Assembly (NCBI RefSeq): GCF_002025705.1
Contig: NZ_CP018846.1
Coordinates: 1,603,501-1,667,500 of the forward strand
Source of the DNA: Pseudomonas putida
GTDB taxonomy: Bacteria; Pseudomonadota; Gammaproteobacteria; Pseudomonadales; Pseudomonadaceae
Reading direction: 5' to 3'
DNA length: 64,000 bases
Shown here: positions 14,898-30,352 of the stretch, one piece after another
Numbering within the stretch: the stretch's first letter is position 1
How the letters are laid out: every line of letters starts with the position of its first letter
Translations under genes and position numbers: made by a program
Notes under the pieces: model-generated
Databases searched by the model: none
What the model was told of the DNA's origin: nothing
What the model saw: the letters and a program-made list of their open reading frames with translations, nothing else

Positions 14898-16505
<1,608 letters not shown>

Positions 16506-16524
16506 GTGCGCCCGTCCCCTGTGC

Positions 16525-17688
16525 TCAGCGGGTTTCGTTGAACAGTTCGCGACCGATCAGCATCCGGCGGATTTCGCTGGTGCCGGCACCGATCTCGTAC
16601 AGCTTGGCGTCGCGCAGCAGGCGGCCAGCCGGGAATTCGTTGATGTAGCCGTTGCCGCCGAGAATCTGGATCGCTTCCAGGGCCATTTGGGTTGCGCGTT
16701 CGGCGGTGTACAGAATCACCCCGGCGGCGTCCTTGCGGGTGGTCTCGCCACGGTCGCAGGCCTGGGCCACGGCATACAGGTAGGCGCGGCTGGCGTTGAG
16801 CTGGGTGTACATGTCGGCGATCTTGCCCTGGATCAGCTGGAACTCGCCGATGCTCTGGCCGAACTGTTTGCGGTCGTGGATATAAGGCACCACCAGGTCC
16901 ATGCAGCTTTGCATGATGCCGGTCGGGCCACCGGAGAGCACCACGCGCTCGTAGTCCAGGCCGCTCATCAGCACCCGTACGCCGCCGTTGAGCTGGCCGA
17001 GAATGTTTTCTGCCGGCACTTCGACGTCGTCGAAGAACAGCTCGCAGGTGTTGGAGCCGCGCATGCCCAGCTTGTCGAACTTGTTGCTGCGGCTGAAGCC
17101 TTTCCAGTCACGTTCGACGATGAACGCGGTGATGCCATGCGCGCCCTTGTCCAGGTCGGTCTTGGCGTAGATCACGTAGGTATTGGCGTCGGGGCCGTTG
17201 GTGATCCAGGTCTTGCTGCCGTTGAGCACATAGTGGTCGCCACGTTTCTCGGCGCGCAGCTTCATCGACACCACATCGGAACCGGCGTTGGGCTCGCTCA
17301 TGGCCAGGGCACCAATGTGCTCGCCGCTGATCAGCTTGGGCAGGTACTTGAGCTTTTGCTCGTGAGTGCCGTTGCGGTTGATCTGGTTGACGCAGAGGTT
17401 GGAGTGCGCGCCGTAGGACAGGGCGACCGAGGCCGAGCCGCGGCTGATTTCTTCCATCGACACCACGTGGGCCAGGTAGCCCAGGCCGGCGCCGCCGTAC
17501 TCTTCGGGCACGGTGATACCCAGCAGGCCCATGTCACCGAACTTGCGCCACATGTCGGCGGGGAACAGGTTGTCGTGGTCGATTTGCGCGGCGCGTGGGG
17601 CCAGCTCGGCAGCGACGAAGGTGCGCACCTGGTCACGGAGCATGTCGATGGTTTCGCCCAGGGCGAAGTTCAGAGAGGGGTAATGCAT
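16525..17688 (-). CDS. liuA: Isovaleryl-CoA dehydrogenase
   Basis: A 387-residue FAD-dependent acyl-CoA dehydrogenase, first gene of the liu operon. It oxidises isovaleryl-CoA to 3-methylcrotonyl-CoA. Signature segments: [38 protein letters not shown] (flavin/substrate), and [16 protein letters not shown], where the glutamate corresponds to the unusual catalytic base of isovaleryl-CoA dehydrogenases on helix G. The C-terminal [20 protein letters not shown] is the usual acyl-CoA dehydrogenase signature. Start 17688 (ATG) is preferred over GTG 17697 because AAGAAGG lies at the right distance. Two palindromic operators lie 190-260 bases upstream. Confidence 0.94.
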   Translation of the reverse strand: MHYPSLNFALGETIDMLRDQVRTFVAAELAPRAAQIDHDNLFPADMWRKFGDMGLLGITVPEEYGGAGLGYLAHVVSMEEISRGSASVALSYGAHSNLCVNQINRNGTHEQKLKYLPKLISGEHIGALAMSEPNAGSDVVSMKLRAEKRGDHYVLNGSKTWITNGPDANTYVIYAKTDLDKGAHGITAFIVERDWKGFSRSNKFDKLGMRGSNTCELFFDDVEVPAENILGQLNGGVRVLMSGLDYERVVLSGGPTGIMQSCMDLVVPYIHDRKQFGQSIGEFQLIQGKIADMYTQLNASRAYLYAVAQACDRGETTRKDAAGVILYTAERATQMALEAIQILGGNGYINEFPAGRLLRDAKLYEIGAGTSEIRRMLIGRELFNETR

Positions 17689-17739
17689 GGGGAGCACCTT
17701 CTTGTTCTTGAAATTGGGTTACACCGTAGCTCAAGGGCT

Positions 17740-17850
17740 CACCGCCGGCCCTGTGGGAGCGGGTTCACCCGCGAATGCTTCAGCAGGACCACCGTCATTG
17801 CCTGAATGATCGCATTCGCGGGTGAACCCGCTCCCACAGGGTCGGCGGTG
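17740..17850. repeat. Inverted REP pair (family B, GGGAGCGGGTTCACCCGCGAA type)
   Basis: Left arm 17740-17778 and right arm 17812-17850 are 39-base inverted copies with one mismatch, separated by 33 bases. Sequence type (CCTGTGGGAGCGGGTTCACC, then CGCGAATGC) differs from the family A elements. It sits in the liuA upstream region between the promoter operators and the start codon, so it would be in the 5' leader of liuA mRNA or flank it. Confidence 0.88.
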
Positions 17851-17879
17851 CGCCGGCAAACCAGGTGTCGTTCATCACC

Positions 17880-17945
17880 TTTACGTTAACGTAAACCTGC
17901 CATCGGTCACTGTCAATCGGCTCATCACCTTTACGTAAACGTAAA
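17880..17945. promoter_or_regulatory. Paired operators in the liuA / acyl-CoA synthetase divergent region (LiuR-type)
   Basis: Site 1 (17880-17895) is the perfect 16-bp palindrome TTTACGTTAACGTAAA. Site 2 (17930-17945), TTTACGTAAACGTAAA, differs at one base. Both are preceded by CATCACC and are exactly 50 bases apart, about five helical turns. The position between divergent liuA and the synthetase and the palindrome type fit the MerR-family regulator LiuR known for leucine catabolism in pseudomonads; the regulator gene itself is not in the window. Confidence 0.75.
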
Positions 17946-18009
17946 TCTGCGCCAGAGTATTCCCAGCTCGCTTCAGCCGTGCCCAGAACAACCACAAGAA
18001 GGGACACCC

Positions 18010-19689
18010 ATGAGTCAACCAAGCTACACCCGCGGTCGCCAGGACCAACCGCTGCTGACCCAGACCATCGGCCAGGCCTTCGATGCCACCGTGGCCCGCT
18101 GCGCCGATGGCGAAGCGCTGGTGGTGCGCCACCAGGGCCTGCGCTACAGCTGGCGGCAGCTGGCCGAACAGGTCGACCTGCACGCCCGCGCCCTGATGGC
18201 CCTGGGCGTGAACACCGGCGACCGGGTCGGCATCTGGTCGCCCAATTGCGCCCAGTGGTGCATCCTGCAACTGGCCAGCGCCAAGGTCGGTGCGATCCTG
18301 GTCAACATCAACCCGGCCTACCGCATGGGTGAACTGGAGTACGTACTACGTCAGTCCAGTTGCCGCTGGCTGGTGTGTGCCGATGCCTTCAAGACTTCCG
18401 ACTACCACGCCATGGTTCGGGAGCTGGCGCCAGAACTGGCCCACGCCGCGCCTGGTGAACTGGCCTGCGAGCGCCTGCCGGGCCTGCGCGGGGTGATCAG
18501 CCTGGCGGCCCAGCCGCCTGCCGGCTTCCTGCCTTGGCACACACTGGCCGAAAGGGCAGGGCAAGCTTCGGCAGAGGCCTACACGGCCCGGCAGCAAACC
18601 CTGCAGTTCGACCAGCCGGTTAACATCCAGTACACCTCCGGCACCACCGGCGCACCCAAGGGCGCCACACTCAGCCACTACAACATCCTCAACAACGGCT
18701 TCATGGTCGGTGAAAGCCTGGGCCTGAACGAGCGCGACCGCATGGTGATCCCGGTGCCGCTGTACCACTGCTTCGGCATGGTCATGGCCAACCTCGGCTG
18801 CATCACTCACGGCAGCACCATGGTCTACCCCAACGACGCCTTCGACGCCGAACTCACCCTGCGCGCCGTGGCCGAGGAGCGCGCCAGCATTCTCTATGGC
18901 GTGCCGACCATGTTCATCGCCATGCTCGATCACCCGTCACGGCAGCAGCTGGATCTTTCCACTTTGCGCAGCGGCATCATGGCCGGCGCCACCTGCCCGA
19001 TCGAGGTGATGCGCCGGGTTATCGACCAGATGCACATGGCCGAGGTGCAGATCGCCTACGGCATGACCGAGACCAGTCCGGTATCCCTGCAGACCGGCCC
19101 GGATGACGAACTGGAACTGCGCGTGACCACGGTCGGCCGCACCCAGCCACAGCTGGAGACCAAGCTGGTGGACGCCGATGGCTGTATCGTTCCTCGCGGC
19201 GAGATCGGCGAACTGTGCACCCGTGGCTACAGCGTGATGCTCGGTTACTGGGACAACCTCCAGGCCACGGCGGACGCCATCGACCCGGCTGGCTGGATGC
19301 ATTCGGGCGACCTGGCGGTGATGGATGAGCACGGCCATGTGCGCATCGTCGGGCGCAACAAGGACATGATCATTCGCGGTGGCGAGAACATCTATCCGCG
19401 TGAACTGGAGGAGTTTTTCTACACCCATCCGGCGGTAGCCGATGCGCAGGTGGTCGGTATTCCATGCAGCCGTTATGGCGAGGAAATCGTTGCCTGGATC
19501 AAGCTGCACCCAGGGCACAGTGCCACGGTTGAAGAGCTCCAGGGCTGGTGCAAGGCGCGCATTGCCCACTTCAAGGTGCCGCGGCATTTCCGTTTCGTCG
19601 ACGAGTTTCCGATGACGGTGACGGGGAAGGTGCAGAAGTTCCGGATGAGGGAGATCAGTGTGGCGGAGATTGCAGTTGTGACCGCGTGA
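18010..19689 (+). CDS. AMP-forming acyl-CoA synthetase (FadD-like)
   Basis: A 559-residue ANL-superfamily ligase. The P-loop-like A3 motif is complete (YTSGTTGAPKGATLSH, about residues 210-225), followed by IPVPLYHCFGMVMANL, the A5 motif AYGMTETSPVSL, the hinge/A8 segment GRNKDMIIRGGENIYPRELE, and the catalytic lysine near the end (PMTVTGKVQKFRMRE). It activates a carboxylic acid with ATP and CoA. Its divergence from liuA over shared operators suggests a substrate in branched-chain or short/medium-chain acid catabolism, such as isovalerate or acetoacetate; this is inference. GGG-rich site AAGAAGGG precedes ATG 18010. A hairpin with T run follows. Confidence 0.88.
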   Translation: MSQPSYTRGRQDQPLLTQTIGQAFDATVARCADGEALVVRHQGLRYSWRQLAEQVDLHARALMALGVNTGDRVGIWSPNCAQWCILQLASAKVGAILVNINPAYRMGELEYVLRQSSCRWLVCADAFKTSDYHAMVRELAPELAHAAPGELACERLPGLRGVISLAAQPPAGFLPWHTLAERAGQASAEAYTARQQTLQFDQPVNIQYTSGTTGAPKGATLSHYNILNNGFMVGESLGLNERDRMVIPVPLYHCFGMVMANLGCITHGSTMVYPNDAFDAELTLRAVAEERASILYGVPTMFIAMLDHPSRQQLDLSTLRSGIMAGATCPIEVMRRVIDQMHMAEVQIAYGMTETSPVSLQTGPDDELELRVTTVGRTQPQLETKLVDADGCIVPRGEIGELCTRGYSVMLGYWDNLQATADAIDPAGWMHSGDLAVMDEHGHVRIVGRNKDMIIRGGENIYPRELEEFFYTHPAVADAQVVGIPCSRYGEEIVAWIKLHPGHSATVEELQGWCKARIAHFKVPRHFRFVDEFPMTVTGKVQKFRMREISVAEIAVVTA

Positions 19690-19729
19690 GGCTGGTAGGG
19701 CTTGTCGTGGGATGTTTGCTGTGGCCGAG

Positions 19730-19760
19730 ATCGAGCGCCGCCCGCGCGGCGCTCGATTTT
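19730..19760 (+). terminator. Intrinsic terminator of the acyl-CoA synthetase gene (REP family C half unit)
   Basis: ATCGAGCGCCGC, 4-base loop, GCGGCGCTCGAT, then TTTTA. A perfect 12-bp stem with a T run 40 bases after the stop. The core GAGCGCCGCCCGCGCGGCGC is shared with the long inverted repeat at 58030-58259, so a REP-like unit seems to serve as terminator. Confidence 0.8.
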
Positions 19761-19832
19761 ACAGGCGCTATACATTTCACGGCGAACCCACCGCGTCGCC
19801 CCCCAATCCCTGTTTCGACATTGGGTCTACCC

Positions 19833-19994
19833 TTAAGCCTTCACCGGTGGTTCTTCACTCGGCGGGTCACCCACCGTCGGCGGCATGGTTGGCTTGATCG
19901 GCAGCTCGTCCGGCTCTTGTTCCGGCACGGGCGGCGGCAGGCTCGGGTCGTCGATGTTGGGATCGGGGGTTTCCGGTGGAATGGGGATGTTCAT
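19833..19994 (-). CDS. Small proline-rich acidic protein
   Basis: A 53-residue frame starting MNIPIPPETPDPNIDDPSLP, followed by PPPVPEQEPDELPIKPTMPP and a short tail ending PPVKA; about a third is proline and no cysteine or aromatic is present. ATG 19994 has GAGG seven bases upstream. Such short proline-rich proteins occur in pseudomonads, but I know no function. It is probably disordered and soluble. It is divergent from glgE (143 bases apart), so it may share its promoter region. A longer reading to 20144 is open but has no supporting start signal. Confidence 0.6.
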   Translation of the reverse strand: MNIPIPPETPDPNIDDPSLPPPVPEQEPDELPIKPTMPPTVGDPPSEEPPVKA

Positions 19995-20137
19995 GGCCTG
20001 ACCTCGCACGGGTGGATTATTGAAGAGGTGCTGCAGGCTCTGACCGCTGGCAGCTGCCGTTCGCTCAATTTTTTTGAACCCCATGCCTGTGCCCGGCTCT
20101 GAACCCTTACCGCCAACAGCCTGAGGGAGCAAGGTCG

Positions 20138-22156
20138 ATGACACGAAACGAGCCCTTTGAAAGCGTGCCCACGGCGAACGATCACCCGGACCAGGCCATC
20201 AGCCTGTCACAGGCGCTGCTGGCGCCGCGCATCGTGATCGAAGACACCCAACCCGTGCTCGAAGCCGGCACGTTCGCCGCCAAGGCCGTCAGCGGGCAAC
20301 AGGTTGCGGTCAGCAGCAAGGTCTACAGCGATGGCCACGACCGCCTGGCGGTGATGCTCAACTGGCGGCAGGCCAACAGCCGGCGCTGGCACTGTGTGCC
20401 GATGCATTCGCCCGGCAATGACCTCTGGCTGGCCGAATTCACCCCGACTGAGCTGGGCCTGCACCTGTTCAGTATCGAGGCCTGGATCGACCCGTTTGCC
20501 ACCTACTGCCACGACCTGGAGCGCAAGTACCACGCGGGCGTAGAGGTCAAGCTGGAGCTGGAAGAAGGCCGCTTGCTCCTGGGCCAAGGCGCAGAGCGTA
20601 GCGAGGGTGCCTTGCGCGAACAGATAGAAGGCTTGCAGGCACGCTTGCCGGGGCTTTCCCAGGATGACCAGGTGGCACTGCTGCTGGGCCCTGAAGCCAC
20701 CCGGTTGATGACTGAGGCCGAGCACCGCAGCTACCTCACCCGCAGCATCGAATTCCCCCTCGACGTCGACCGCCCGGCCGCGCTGTTCGCCAGTTGGTAC
20801 GAGCTGTTCCCGCGCTCGATCACCGACAGCCCCGAGCGCCATGGCACCTTCAATGACGTGCACGGGCGCCTGCCGATGATCCGCGACATGGGCTTCGACG
20901 TGCTCTACTTTCCGCCCATTCACCCGATTGGCAAAAAGCACCGCAAGGGCCGCAACAACGCCTTGCAGGCAGAGCCCAATGACCCGGGCAGCCCCTACGC
21001 CATCGGCAGCCCGGAAGGCGGGCATGACGCCATTCACCCAGAGCTGGGCACCCGTGAAGACTTCCGTCGGCTGGTGGCCGCTGCCGCCGAGCACGGCCTG
21101 GAAATCGCCCTGGACTTCGCCATCCAGTGCTCCCAGGACCACCCATGGTTGCAGGAGCACCCCGGCTGGTTCAGCTGGCGCCCCGACGGCACCATCCGTT
21201 ACGCCGAGAACCCGCCGAAAAAGTACCAGGACATCGTCAACGTCGACTTCTATGCCGCCGAGGCTGTGCCGTCGCTGTGGCTGGCCCTGCGCGACGTGGT
21301 GGTGGGCTGGGTCGAGGAGGGCGTGAAGACGTTCCGCGTCGACAACCCGCACACCAAGCCGCTGCCGTTCTGGCAATGGCTGATCGCCAATGTGCGCAGC
21401 CAGCACCCCGAGGTGATCTTCCTCGCCGAGGCGTTCACCAAGCCAGCAATGATGGCTCGCCTGGGCAAGGTCGGTTATGCGCAGAGCTACACCTACTTCA
21501 CCTGGCGCAACAGCAAGCAGGAGCTGCGCGAGTATTTCGAAGAACTCAACCAGCCACCGTGGAGCCAGTGCTACCGGCCGAACTTCTTCGTCAACACACC
21601 GGATATCAACCCCTATTTCCTGCAGACCTCGGGCCGCGCCGGGTTCCTCATCCGCGCCGCACTGGCGACCATGGGATCGGGGCTGTGGGGCATGTATTCG
21701 GGCTTTGAACTGTGCGAAGGCACGCCGCTGCCGGGCAAGGAGGAGTACCTGGATTCGGAGAAGTACGAAATTCGCCCGCGCGACTTCACCCAGCCTGGCA
21801 ACATCATCGCCGAGATCGCCCAGCTCAACCGTATCCGCCGGCAGAACCGCGCCCTGCAAACACACCTTGGCGTGGCCTTCTTCAACTGCTGGAACGACAA
21901 CATCCTGTATTTCGCCAAGCGCACGCCCGAGCGCGACAACTACATCCTGGTGGCCATCAGCCTCGACCCGCACAACGCGCAGGAGGCCAGCTTCGAGCTG
22001 CCCTTGTGGGAACTGGGGCTGGAGGACAATGCCGACACCCAGGGCGAGGACCTGATGACCGGCCACCGCTGGACCTGGCATGGCAAGACCCAGTGGATGC
22101 GCATCGAGCCCTGGCACCAGCCGTTCGGCATCTGGCGCATCGAAAAGGCTCATTAA
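20138..22156 (+). CDS. glgE: Alpha-1,4-glucan:maltose-1-phosphate maltosyltransferase
   Basis: A 672-residue GH13_3 enzyme that extends alpha-glucan using maltose 1-phosphate. The N-terminal domain (residues 1-200) is followed by a domain insert and the GH13 barrel: FDVLYFPPIHPIGKKHRKGR (about 252-271), LDFAIQCSQDHPWL, the nucleophile in FRVDNPHTKPLPFW (Asp402), and the acid/base in IFLAEAFTKP (Glu431). The C-terminal sandwich ends near FGIWRIEKAH. Length and motifs match GlgE rather than ordinary amylases. ATG 20138 follows GGGAGCAAGG. It is the first gene of the plus-strand half (glgE, treS-pep2, glgB) that forms the GlgE pathway. Confidence 0.95.
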   Translation: MTRNEPFESVPTANDHPDQAISLSQALLAPRIVIEDTQPVLEAGTFAAKAVSGQQVAVSSKVYSDGHDRLAVMLNWRQANSRRWHCVPMHSPGNDLWLAEFTPTELGLHLFSIEAWIDPFATYCHDLERKYHAGVEVKLELEEGRLLLGQGAERSEGALREQIEGLQARLPGLSQDDQVALLLGPEATRLMTEAEHRSYLTRSIEFPLDVDRPAALFASWYELFPRSITDSPERHGTFNDVHGRLPMIRDMGFDVLYFPPIHPIGKKHRKGRNNALQAEPNDPGSPYAIGSPEGGHDAIHPELGTREDFRRLVAAAAEHGLEIALDFAIQCSQDHPWLQEHPGWFSWRPDGTIRYAENPPKKYQDIVNVDFYAAEAVPSLWLALRDVVVGWVEEGVKTFRVDNPHTKPLPFWQWLIANVRSQHPEVIFLAEAFTKPAMMARLGKVGYAQSYTYFTWRNSKQELREYFEELNQPPWSQCYRPNFFVNTPDINPYFLQTSGRAGFLIRAALATMGSGLWGMYSGFELCEGTPLPGKEEYLDSEKYEIRPRDFTQPGNIIAEIAQLNRIRRQNRALQTHLGVAFFNCWNDNILYFAKRTPERDNYILVAISLDPHNAQEASFELPLWELGLEDNADTQGEDLMTGHRWTWHGKTQWMRIEPWHQPFGIWRIEKAH

Positions 22157-22174
22157 CGGCAGCTCGCTGTTTTC

Positions 22175-22292
22175 TTGTAGGCGCGGCCTTGTGTCGCGAA
22201 AGGGTCGCAGAGCGACCCCGGCAATCTTGTGTAACACGCAAACCCTGGGGCCGCTTCGCAGCCCTTTCGCGACACAAGGCCGCTCCCACAAG
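22175..22292. repeat. REP/BIME pair (family A) between glgE and treS
   Basis: Inverted units: CTTGTAGGCGCGGCCTTGTG then TCGCGAAAGG on the left; GGGGCCGCTTCGCAGCCC, then TTTCGCGACACAAGGCCGCTCCC reversed on the right. It fills the 177-base gap between two co-oriented genes of one pathway, where REP elements often stabilise upstream mRNA. Confidence 0.88.
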
Positions 22293-22333
22293 GAAACAGC
22301 GCTAGCCCAAGAAAGCTTTGAAAGGAGTCACCC

Positions 22334-27862
<5,529 letters not shown>

Positions 27863-27974
27863 GATTGCTGGGGCTGCTTTGCAGCCCTTCGCGACACAAG
27901 GCCGCTCCTACAGGAAAGTGCGGTCTGTTGTGGGAGCGGCCTTGTGTCGCGAAAGGGCCGCAAAGCGGCCCCAG
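27863..27974. repeat. REP/BIME pair (family A) after glgB
   Basis: Two inverted units with GGGGCTGCTTTGCAGCCC and GGGCCGCAAAGCGGCCCC cores, joined by a short spacer. It separates convergent glgB and the autotransporter gene and probably terminates both. Confidence 0.9.
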
Positions 27975-27988
27975 AAATGGCACAGGCG

Positions 27989-29068
27989 TTACCACCGCAT
28001 CCGCACCCCAAGGCTGCCAATCAGCCCGTTGATGTCGTTGCCATCCACATCGCTGCTGTAATCGGCACTGACGAACAGCGCCACCGAAGGTGTCACCCGC
28101 GCCACCAACCCCAAGCCCAACTCCACCGTGGTCGAATAGCGCGAGCTGGAAATCTTGTCGACCTGGTCCAGCTTCACCTCGCTGGTGTCGTTGAAGTCGT
28201 ACCACACGTTGGTCCGCACATAGGGTTCGATCGGCATGCCTTTCACCTCATAGCGCCCGGACAACTTGGCACCGACCCGGCCGCTCCAGCTGGGCTGGCT
28301 GTCGAAGGCCTGCAAGGTCTCCTCCTGTACCTGGCTGCCCGGGAAGAACTGCTGGTTGATCAACTGCGCCTGGGGTTCGATCACCCAGCCACCGCCCAGG
28401 CCGATCGGGTAACCGCCCTCCAGCGAAAAGGTCATCGCATGGCCACTGTCATCCAGGCGTTGGCCACTGTCGCCACGGCCCATCACCTCGATGCGCGAAC
28501 CCATGGCCACGGCATCCAGGTGCCAGCCTTGCTCATGGGTCATGCTCCAGTACACCCCCAGGCTCTCGCCGCTGAGGTTTACCGCGTTGCGCTGCTTGTC
28601 CCCCAGCAACGGCCGCACGCCGTTGAAGCTGCTCTGCAGGTTGTTGTGCCCCACGAAGATCCCCGCTCGGTGCACGTTGCCACCGGCGGTTTCACGCACG
28701 AACAGGTCCGGGCCGATCATCAGTTGCTGGCTGGGCGCCTCCAGCTGGTCTGGTGCGCGCGCGCCAGGCTGCGGCGTGATGCCAGGAAAGAATTGTGCCC
28801 ATTGGTTGCCCGCCAGGTCGGGCGCCATCGCGTTGTGCCGTTCGCCCATCTTCTCGCTGAAGGCGTTCAGCGTACCCAGGTTCAGGCCGCTGGCGCTGAC
28901 CGGGTCGAGCGACAACGTCGGCACCGTTGCTTGCTGCAGGTAGCGGGGGGAGATTGGATCTTCCTGCAGTTCGAACGCGAAAGTTTCCACCGGGGTTGCC
29001 AGAAGCATCGACGTGGAAACCGCGTAGAAAATATGATCGAAGCGCAAGGGATTCGAGGTTCTTTTCAT
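27989..29068 (-). CDS. Autotransporter beta-barrel protein with almost no passenger
   Basis: A 359-residue outer-membrane protein. Starting at ATG 29068 (GAGGAGA upstream) it has a long signal peptide (about residues 1-32, ending TFAFE), a short N-terminal part of about 60 residues, and then an autotransporter domain: GNVHRAGIFVGHNNLQSSF, SLGVYWSMTHEQGWHLDAV, WVIEPQAQLINQQFF, RVGAKLSGRYEVKG, ending GSLGVRMRW with the usual terminal aromatic. Classical autotransporters carry passengers of hundreds of residues; here there is hardly room for one. It may be a stand-alone barrel or the remnant of a larger gene. It interrupts the glycogen genes without an obvious metabolic link. Confidence 0.85.
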   Translation of the reverse strand: MKRTSNPLRFDHIFYAVSTSMLLATPVETFAFELQEDPISPRYLQQATVPTLSLDPVSASGLNLGTLNAFSEKMGERHNAMAPDLAGNQWAQFFPGITPQPGARAPDQLEAPSQQLMIGPDLFVRETAGGNVHRAGIFVGHNNLQSSFNGVRPLLGDKQRNAVNLSGESLGVYWSMTHEQGWHLDAVAMGSRIEVMGRGDSGQRLDDSGHAMTFSLEGGYPIGLGGGWVIEPQAQLINQQFFPGSQVQEETLQAFDSQPSWSGRVGAKLSGRYEVKGMPIEPYVRTNVWYDFNDTSEVKLDQVDKISSSRYSTTVELGLGLVARVTPSVALFVSADYSSDVDGNDINGLIGSLGVRMRW

Positions 29069-29387
29069 GGCGGATCTCCTCTGTTTTATTGTTGTAAAGC
29101 CCAAGGACCTGGCCTGTTGTCACGAGCTGTACGGCAAAAACAGAGGGCGACCCAAACCAGCACGCCAGCTTTCGCGAGCGCGCACAAAGGCGCGAGCTAG
29201 AGGCCCGGCGCGAGTTTTTACGTCTAGTGATATTGTTCAGCTAAGGAGAGACCGGCGCTTGCGTCAAGAAAGCGTGAAAGCTCCGTTCAAACGTCGTGGG
29301 TTGGGTTAACCCACTGTTTATCCGAGTTATTTAGTCGGGCATAGCGATGATCGCTATTTCTGCGGCACGGGCTATGCCGAATCATTG
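29069..29387. other. Palindrome-rich upstream region of the autotransporter gene
   Basis: No gene seen in these 319 bases. It holds GGCATAGC...GCTATGCC (29338-29345 / 29371-29378) enclosing the palindrome ATAGCGAT-G-ATCGCTAT (29341-29357), and a GTGGGTT / AACCCAC hairpin near 29300-29315. Nearer the start are three GCGAG/GCGCGAG repeats (29170-29220). The region is AT-richer than the flanks and should contain the autotransporter promoter and the 3' end of the endonuclease transcript. Confidence 0.5.
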
Positions 29388-30182
29388 TTAAAGGCGTACC
29401 TCCACAGCCAGTGGCAAGTGGTCGGAAAGGTGCGTCCAAGGTTTGTGCCCCAGAATCTGCGGCGCATGGCTATCGGCGTTGCGCAGGTAGATGCGGTCCA
29501 GGCGCAGCAACGGCAGGCGGGCCGGGTAGGTGCGGGCGAGCAGGCCGTGGTGGCGCTCGAAGGCCTCGTGCAGGTCGCGCTGCAGGTGCAAGGTACGGTT
29601 GCCATGCTGCTGCCAGTCGTTGAAGTCGCCGGCAATGATCACCGGCGCATCGGCAGGCAGCGCGTCGAGCAGCTGGCGCAGCAGGTGCAGCTGTTTCTGC
29701 CGGTGGCTTTCCAGCAGCGACAGGTGCACGCAGATGGCATGCACCTTGTGCTGGCCGGGGACGTCGAGGATGCAGTGCAACAGGCCGCGCCGCTCGGGGC
29801 CGGTGATCGACACGTCGAGGTTGCGGTGCTCGATGATCGGGTATTTGGACAGCAGCGCATTGCCGTGGTGGCCGTCGGGGTAGACCGCGTTACGGCCGTA
29901 GGCAAAATCGCTCCACATGCTGTCGGCGAGAAATTCGTATTGCGAGGTCTGCGGCCAGCCTGGGTAGCGCGCGGCATGGCGGTCATGGCTGCCGAGCACT
30001 TCCTGGAGGAATACGATATCGGCCTGGGTGCTGCGCACCGCTTCGCGCAGCTCAGGCAGGATGAAGCGCCGGTTGAAGGCGGTGAAACCCTTGTGTGTGT
30101 TCACCGTCAGCACCCGCAGGCGTTTCACAGGTGGGGCCTGGCGGGTGCTGGTGAAACCCGGGCTGCCGGCTTCGAGGTTCAC
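29388..30182 (-). CDS. Endonuclease/exonuclease/phosphatase family protein
   Basis: A 264-residue EEP-fold protein (DNase I / exonuclease III / sphingomyelinase superfamily). Conserved positions: RVLTVNTHKGF at the first strand, DIVFLQEVLGSH (metal-binding Glu), ICVHLSLLESHRQKQ (His), IIAGDFNDWQQ (Asp/Asn) and the final SDHLPLAVEV. Substrate cannot be told from these motifs; the family includes DNases and lipid or phosphoprotein phosphatases. No signal peptide. The second GTG (30182) fits the GAGGAG site better than GTG 30188. It follows glgX on the same strand after a REP element; the same neighbour is common in putida-group glycogen clusters, as far as I remember. Confidence 0.85.
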   Translation of the reverse strand: MNLEAGSPGFTSTRQAPPVKRLRVLTVNTHKGFTAFNRRFILPELREAVRSTQADIVFLQEVLGSHDRHAARYPGWPQTSQYEFLADSMWSDFAYGRNAVYPDGHHGNALLSKYPIIEHRNLDVSITGPERRGLLHCILDVPGQHKVHAICVHLSLLESHRQKQLHLLRQLLDALPADAPVIIAGDFNDWQQHGNRTLHLQRDLHEAFERHHGLLARTYPARLPLLRLDRIYLRNADSHAPQILGHKPWTHLSDHLPLAVEVRL

Positions 30183-30205
30183 GCTCACTCCTCAAAAGTT
30201 GTCGC

Positions 30206-30329
30206 GGTCCTGTGGGAGCGGCCTTGTGTCGCGAAAGGGGCGCGAAGCGGCCCCAAGGTGTCAGCTTCGCAGCAGATATTGCCGGGGCTGCTGCGCAGCC
30301 CTTTCGCGACGCAAGGCCGCTCCCACAAG
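30206..30329. repeat. REP/BIME pair (family A) between glgX and the EEP gene
   Basis: Inverted units (CTGTGGGAGCGGCCTTGTGT... and ...CGCGACGCAAGGCCGCTCCC) separated by a spacer TCAGCTTCGCAGCAGATATT that nearly repeats the spacer of the element at 47327-47450. The shared spacer indicates the two-unit composite moved or duplicated as one block. Confidence 0.9.
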
Positions 30330-30352
30330 TGACCTTCTTCAATCGGACGGGT

